DNA of 10,692 bases, taken from assembly GCA_934561485.1 (NCBI GenBank), contig CAKTGS010000070.1:1-10692 (forward strand), read 5' to 3'. Source of the stretch: an uncultured Faecalibacterium sp. GTDB taxonomy: Bacteria; Bacillota; Clostridia; Oscillospirales; Ruminococcaceae. The translations under genes and the position numbers were made by a program. Shown in pieces: positions 6,468 through 10,692 of this stretch (positions are counted from its first letter, which is position 1; each line of letters opens with the position of its first letter). Under the pieces are notes generated by a model. It was not told the DNA's origin, ran no database searches, and worked only from the letters and a program-made list of their open reading frames with translations.

Positions 6468-6851
6468 ATGAAACGTGCAGCATCCCTGATCCTGGCAGGC
6501 AGCCTGGCTCTGAGCCTTGCAGCCTGCGGCGGCTCTGCGTCCAGCACAGCCGCATCTTCCGCAGCGGGCACTACCCTCACCGGCAAAGGCGATGGCTTTG
6601 GCGGCGTGATCACTGCCACCGTTACCATGGAAGGCGACACCATTACCGCTGTCAGCTTTGACGGCCCCAATGAGACCGAATCTGTGGGCGGTGCAGCCCT
6701 GAGCACCATCGCAGAGCAGATCGTGGCCGCCAACGGCACCGAGATCGATGGTGTTTCCGGTGCCACCATTTCCGAGGGCTGCACCTATCTGGACATGCTC
6801 AAGACGCTGTATAACCGTATCCAGAACGGCGAATACGAAAAGGCTGTCTGA
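6468..6851 (+). CDS. Secreted lipoprotein with covalent FMN-binding (FMN_bind) domain
   Basis: 127 residues. The N-terminus MKRAAS followed by a hydrophobic stretch and the lipobox LAAC gives a lipoprotein anchored through C20 on the outer face of the membrane. A Ser/Ala/Thr linker (21-38) leads to a single FMN_bind domain (about 39-115). The motif DGVSGAT-IS (94-102) fits the recognition sequence of the flavin transferase ApbE, which links FMN to the threonine, here T100. Such domains carry electrons in extracytoplasmic redox chains (RnfG, NqrC, and extracellular electron transfer lipoproteins). No reductase, Rnf or apbE gene is in the window, so its partner is unknown. The start is ATG 6468, with AAGGAG (6452-6457) ten bases upstream; longer in-frame starts run back through the terminator. 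Followed by a tetR-family gene. Confidence 0.9.
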   Translation: MKRAASLILAGSLALSLAACGGSASSTAASSAAGTTLTGKGDGFGGVITATVTMEGDTITAVSFDGPNETESVGGAALSTIAEQIVAANGTEIDGVSGATISEGCTYLDMLKTLYNRIQNGEYEKAV

Positions 6852-6854
6852 GTG

Positions 6855-6897
6855 CTTCCCTTTCTGCCAGACTGTGGTATACTGGTAAAAAGGGGAG
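6855..6897 (+). promoter_or_regulatory. Long imperfect hairpin covering the tetR ribosome site
   Basis: CTTCCCTTT (6855-6863) pairs with AAAGGGGAG (6889-6897, one G-U). After a single C/A mismatch, TGCCAG (6865-6870) pairs with CTGGTA (6882-6887, one G-U) around an 11-base loop. The 3' arm contains the GGGGAG of the next gene's Shine-Dalgarno. No T-run follows, so it is a poor terminator. In read-through RNA it would hide the ribosome site; as DNA it is a candidate operator overlapping the promoter. Confidence 0.45.
6875..6883 (+). promoter_or_regulatory. Extended -10 promoter of the TetR-family gene
   Basis: TGG followed by TATACT (6878-6883), about 23 bases before the ATG, with no convincing -35 box. 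Transcription would start near 6890, giving a very short leader that lacks the 5' arm of the overlapping hairpin. Confidence 0.5.
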
Positions 6898-6905
6898 AGG
6901 TGTGA

Positions 6906-7502
6906 ATGGAAGATACCAAAGCAAAGATCCTGACGGTGGCGTCCCGCCTGTTTGCGCAGCAGGGGTGCCGCAGCGTGTCCATGCGGGCCATTGCAGCCCA
7001 GCTGGGCATCAGTGTGGGCAACCTGACCTATCATTTTCCGCACAAGCAGGATATCGTCACGGCGCTTGTGGAGCAGGAACTGGAAACCATCATCCTGCCG
7101 GAAGAAGCTTCCCTGACGGCATTGGATGGCTACCTGCGCCGGATGCTGCTCTCGCTGGTGGATCATGCGCAGATGTTTGATGATCCGCTGCTGTTTGAGG
7201 ATCTGCCCGGTCGGCAGCAGGAAAATGTGGGCCGCATTTTCCGCCTGCAGCAAAATCTGGAGCGGTTCTTTGCACAGCTGCGGCAGCAGGGCGTATTTCG
7301 GCCGGAGCTGTGCGGGCAGACGATGCAAGATGTGATCGACCTGATTATGTTCAGCCATGTGGGCTGGCAGCAGCGGGTCTCGGTCAGCCGTCAGCCCGCC
7401 GATGCAGCCGTGAATGATATGATGCGGATGCAGTGGCTGCTGCTGCGGCCCTACCTGACCGAAGAAGGGTACAAGCAGCTGGATCGGATCACCATAAAAT
7501 AA
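6906..7502 (+). CDS. TetR/AcrR-family transcriptional regulator
   Basis: 198 residues, usual length for the family. The N-terminal DNA-binding domain contains the helix-turn-helix SMRAIAAQLGISVGNLTYHF (25-44), followed by the typical continuation HKQDIVTALVEQE that starts the ligand-binding part. The remaining helical region is divergent and gives no clue to the ligand. GGGGAGAGG (6892-6900) directly precedes ATG 6906. It follows the FMN lipoprotein gene by 54 bases on the same strand, so it may control itself, that gene, or something outside the window. The overlapping hairpin and promoter just upstream are a plausible autoregulatory site. Family assignment is firm; target unknown. Confidence 0.93.
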   Translation: MEDTKAKILTVASRLFAQQGCRSVSMRAIAAQLGISVGNLTYHFPHKQDIVTALVEQELETIILPEEASLTALDGYLRRMLLSLVDHAQMFDDPLLFEDLPGRQQENVGRIFRLQQNLERFFAQLRQQGVFRPELCGQTMQDVIDLIMFSHVGWQQRVSVSRQPADAAVNDMMRMQWLLLRPYLTEEGYKQLDRITIK

Positions 7503-7504
7503 AA

Positions 7505-7542
7505 CAAGACCCCGGAAGGTGGCTGAGCCTTCCGGGGTCTTG
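7505..7542 (-). terminator. Hairpin terminator between convergent tetR and amidohydrolase genes
   Basis: CAAGACCCCGGAAGG (7505-7519) and CCTTCCGGGGTCTTG (7528-7542) form a perfect 15-bp stem with an 8-base loop. On the minus strand it is followed by TTTTATTTTA, so it best fits the amidohydrolase transcript (stop at 7553). On the + strand no real T-run follows, though the strong stem may still slow tetR transcription. Confidence 0.88.
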
Positions 7543-7552
7543 CTGTATCCAT

Positions 7553-8770
7553 TTATTTGTGGTCGCTCAGCCAGCGCAGGGCCATATAGGCATAGGCGGC
7601 AGAGCCTTTGTACAGCACGCTGTCGTCAAAGCGCACCTTGGGGTGGTGCTGGCCGTAGAGATAGCCTTCTTTGGCGTTGCCGGCGGAGAGGAACATGCTC
7701 ACCGTGGGCACCTCGTGGCTGACGAAGGCAAAATCCTCGCTGCCGCCGCCGGGTCTGCCGCCGGTGATGGCGGTCATATCCAGGGCGCTCTGGCCCAGCA
7801 GCTCGGTCATATAGGTCAGAGAATCCTTTGCCAGCGGCGTGTCCACCACCATGCAGGGGCAGAAATCGAAAAATTCCACCTCAGCGGTGCAGCGGAACGC
7901 AGCGGCCACCCCCTGGGTGATCTCGGTCATGCGCTGGTGCAGCTGTGCGCTGACCTTCTGTTCCGGGTCGATGGTGCGGATGGTGCCCCACATCTCGGCA
8001 CTGTCCGGGATGACATTGGAGGCCTTGCCGGCCTCGAACCGGCCCGTGGTGAACACCCCGAACCCGGCGGGGTCCAGCTCGCGGCTGTTGATCTCCTGCA
8101 GGGCAATGTGGATGTGGGCTGCCGCTGTGATGGGGTCGATGCAGGCGTTGGGCATGGAGCCGTGGCCGCCTTTGCCGTGCACCGTGATGTGGTACTGCTC
8201 ACAGCTTGCCATGGTAATGCCGCCGCCCGGCACCAGCACGGTGCCCGCCGGCAGAGGCATTCCGGCCAGCACATGGAACATGGCCGCAGCGTCCACCTTT
8301 GGATTTTCCAGCAAACCGTGGACGATCATATCCGGGGAACCCTGAAAGATCTCTTCGGCGGGCTGGAACTCCAGCTTGACGGTGCCTTCGATCTCGTCCT
8401 CGTGCTCCTTGAGCAGTTTGGCGGCACCCAGCATCATGGCGGTGTGCATATCGTGGCCGCAGCCATGCATTTTGCCCGGCACTTCCGAGGCAAATTCCTC
8501 GCCGGATTCTTCCTGAAGGGGCAAAGCGTCCATGTCGCCGCGCAGCAGGATCACCCTGCCGGGCTTTTTGCCGCCTGCCAGTGCAAGGACGCCGCATTTG
8601 CCGCAGTCCTGGGGAGCATAGCCCATTTCGGTCAGGGCCTGTTTGACCAGGGCCTTGGTCTGGGGCAGGTCAAAGCCCACCTCCGGGTGGCGGTGCAGGG
8701 TGCGCCGCCAGGTGCGCAGTTGAGGTTCCAGCTCGTTGGCTGCTTCCAGCAGCTTTTCCGGTGTGATCAT
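7553..8770 (-). CDS. M20-family metallo-amidohydrolase (aminoacylase/hippurate hydrolase type)
   Basis: 405 residues. Zinc-dependent hydrolase of N-acyl amino acids or related amides in the cytoplasm. Visible in order: LHRHPEVGF (25-33); GDMDALPLQE (78-87) with the metal/catalytic aspartates; HGCGHDMHTA (102-111) with metal ligands C104 and H106; PAEE (137-140) with the catalytic and metal glutamates; FHVLAG with H166; dimerisation-domain GGHGSMP (201-207, H203); GGGSEDFAF (341-349); and GQHHPK (373-378), the last metal histidine. Every family motif is present, so it should be active. The substrate cannot be told apart among N-acetyl amino acids, hippurate, N-acetyl-diaminopimelate or auxin-type conjugates. 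ATG 8770 is chosen because GAGGGAG (8782-8788) precedes it; the longer frame to 8884 runs into the secA coding region. It lies 53 bases after secA on the same strand and probably shares its transcript. Confidence 0.93.
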   Translation of the reverse strand: MITPEKLLEAANELEPQLRTWRRTLHRHPEVGFDLPQTKALVKQALTEMGYAPQDCGKCGVLALAGGKKPGRVILLRGDMDALPLQEESGEEFASEVPGKMHGCGHDMHTAMMLGAAKLLKEHEDEIEGTVKLEFQPAEEIFQGSPDMIVHGLLENPKVDAAAMFHVLAGMPLPAGTVLVPGGGITMASCEQYHITVHGKGGHGSMPNACIDPITAAAHIHIALQEINSRELDPAGFGVFTTGRFEAGKASNVIPDSAEMWGTIRTIDPEQKVSAQLHQRMTEITQGVAAAFRCTAEVEFFDFCPCMVVDTPLAKDSLTYMTELLGQSALDMTAITGGRPGGGSEDFAFVSHEVPTVSMFLSAGNAKEGYLYGQHHPKVRFDDSVLYKGSAAYAYMALRWLSDHK

Positions 8771-8787
8771 TCCAAAATCAACTCCCT

Positions 8788-8812
8788 CTTTGGCTTCCCC
8801 TCGGGGGGAAGG
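8788..8812. repeat. Short hairpin related to the fhs-leader repeat, between secA and the amidohydrolase gene
   Basis: CTTCCCC (8794-8800) and GGGGAAG (8805-8811) form a 7-bp stem with loop TCGG, preceded on the + strand by CTTTGG. The phrase TTTGGCTTC plus C-run/G-run stem repeats what is seen at 1304-1334. On the minus strand no T-run follows, so it does not terminate the secA transcript. Confidence 0.4.
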
Positions 8813-8823
8813 CTTTTGCTTCT

Positions 8824-10692
<1,869 letters not shown>

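Overview
The window is a roughly 60% GC piece of a Gram-positive anaerobe chromosome. The proteins look like Clostridia/Oscillospiraceae. The short hairpin-rich repeat in the fhs leader resembles elements I associate with Faecalibacterium, so a Faecalibacterium-like gut bacterium is my best guess. That is inference from protein flavour and repeat style, not from a marker gene. There is no mobile element, CRISPR array, tRNA or rRNA. Both ends cut through genes.

Layout. (1) 1-1247, minus: 5' three-quarters of formate-tetrahydrofolate ligase (fhs). (2) 1248-1640: divergent control region. The fhs side has a sigma-70-type promoter, a ZTP (pfl)-like riboswitch, an overlapping intrinsic terminator, and a two-hairpin repeat before the fhs ribosome binding site. 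The opposite side has the promoter of the next operon. (3) 1641-6301, plus: a four-gene operon of NifS-type cysteine desulfurase, thiI, cinA and an unnamed membrane-anchored protein, closed by a strong terminator at 6309-6357. (4) 6368-7502, plus: a lipoprotein with a covalent-FMN attachment motif, then a TetR-family regulator with its own promoter signal. (5) 7505-8770, minus: an M20-family metallo-amidohydrolase ending at a hairpin terminator. (6) 8824-10692, minus: the C-terminal two-thirds of SecA, upstream of the amidohydrolase and probably co-transcribed with it.

How they work together. The desulfurase and ThiI form the known sulfur-relay pair for 4-thiouridine in tRNA. CinA adds nicotinamide-nucleotide recycling. 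fhs supplies 10-formyl-THF, and the leader would let the purine intermediate ZTP/ZMP, which builds up when 10-formyl-THF is short, switch fhs on.

The most unusual item is the gene after cinA (5381-6301). By eye it aligns without gaps over 49 residues with the CinA C-terminal domain and more loosely on both sides. The catalytic motif is gone and a C-terminal membrane anchor has been added. It looks like an old duplication of the neighbouring cinA that became a membrane-tethered pseudoenzyme. The fhs leader is the second item of interest, because its J1/2 and 3' core sequences differ from the ZTP consensus in a compensatory way.
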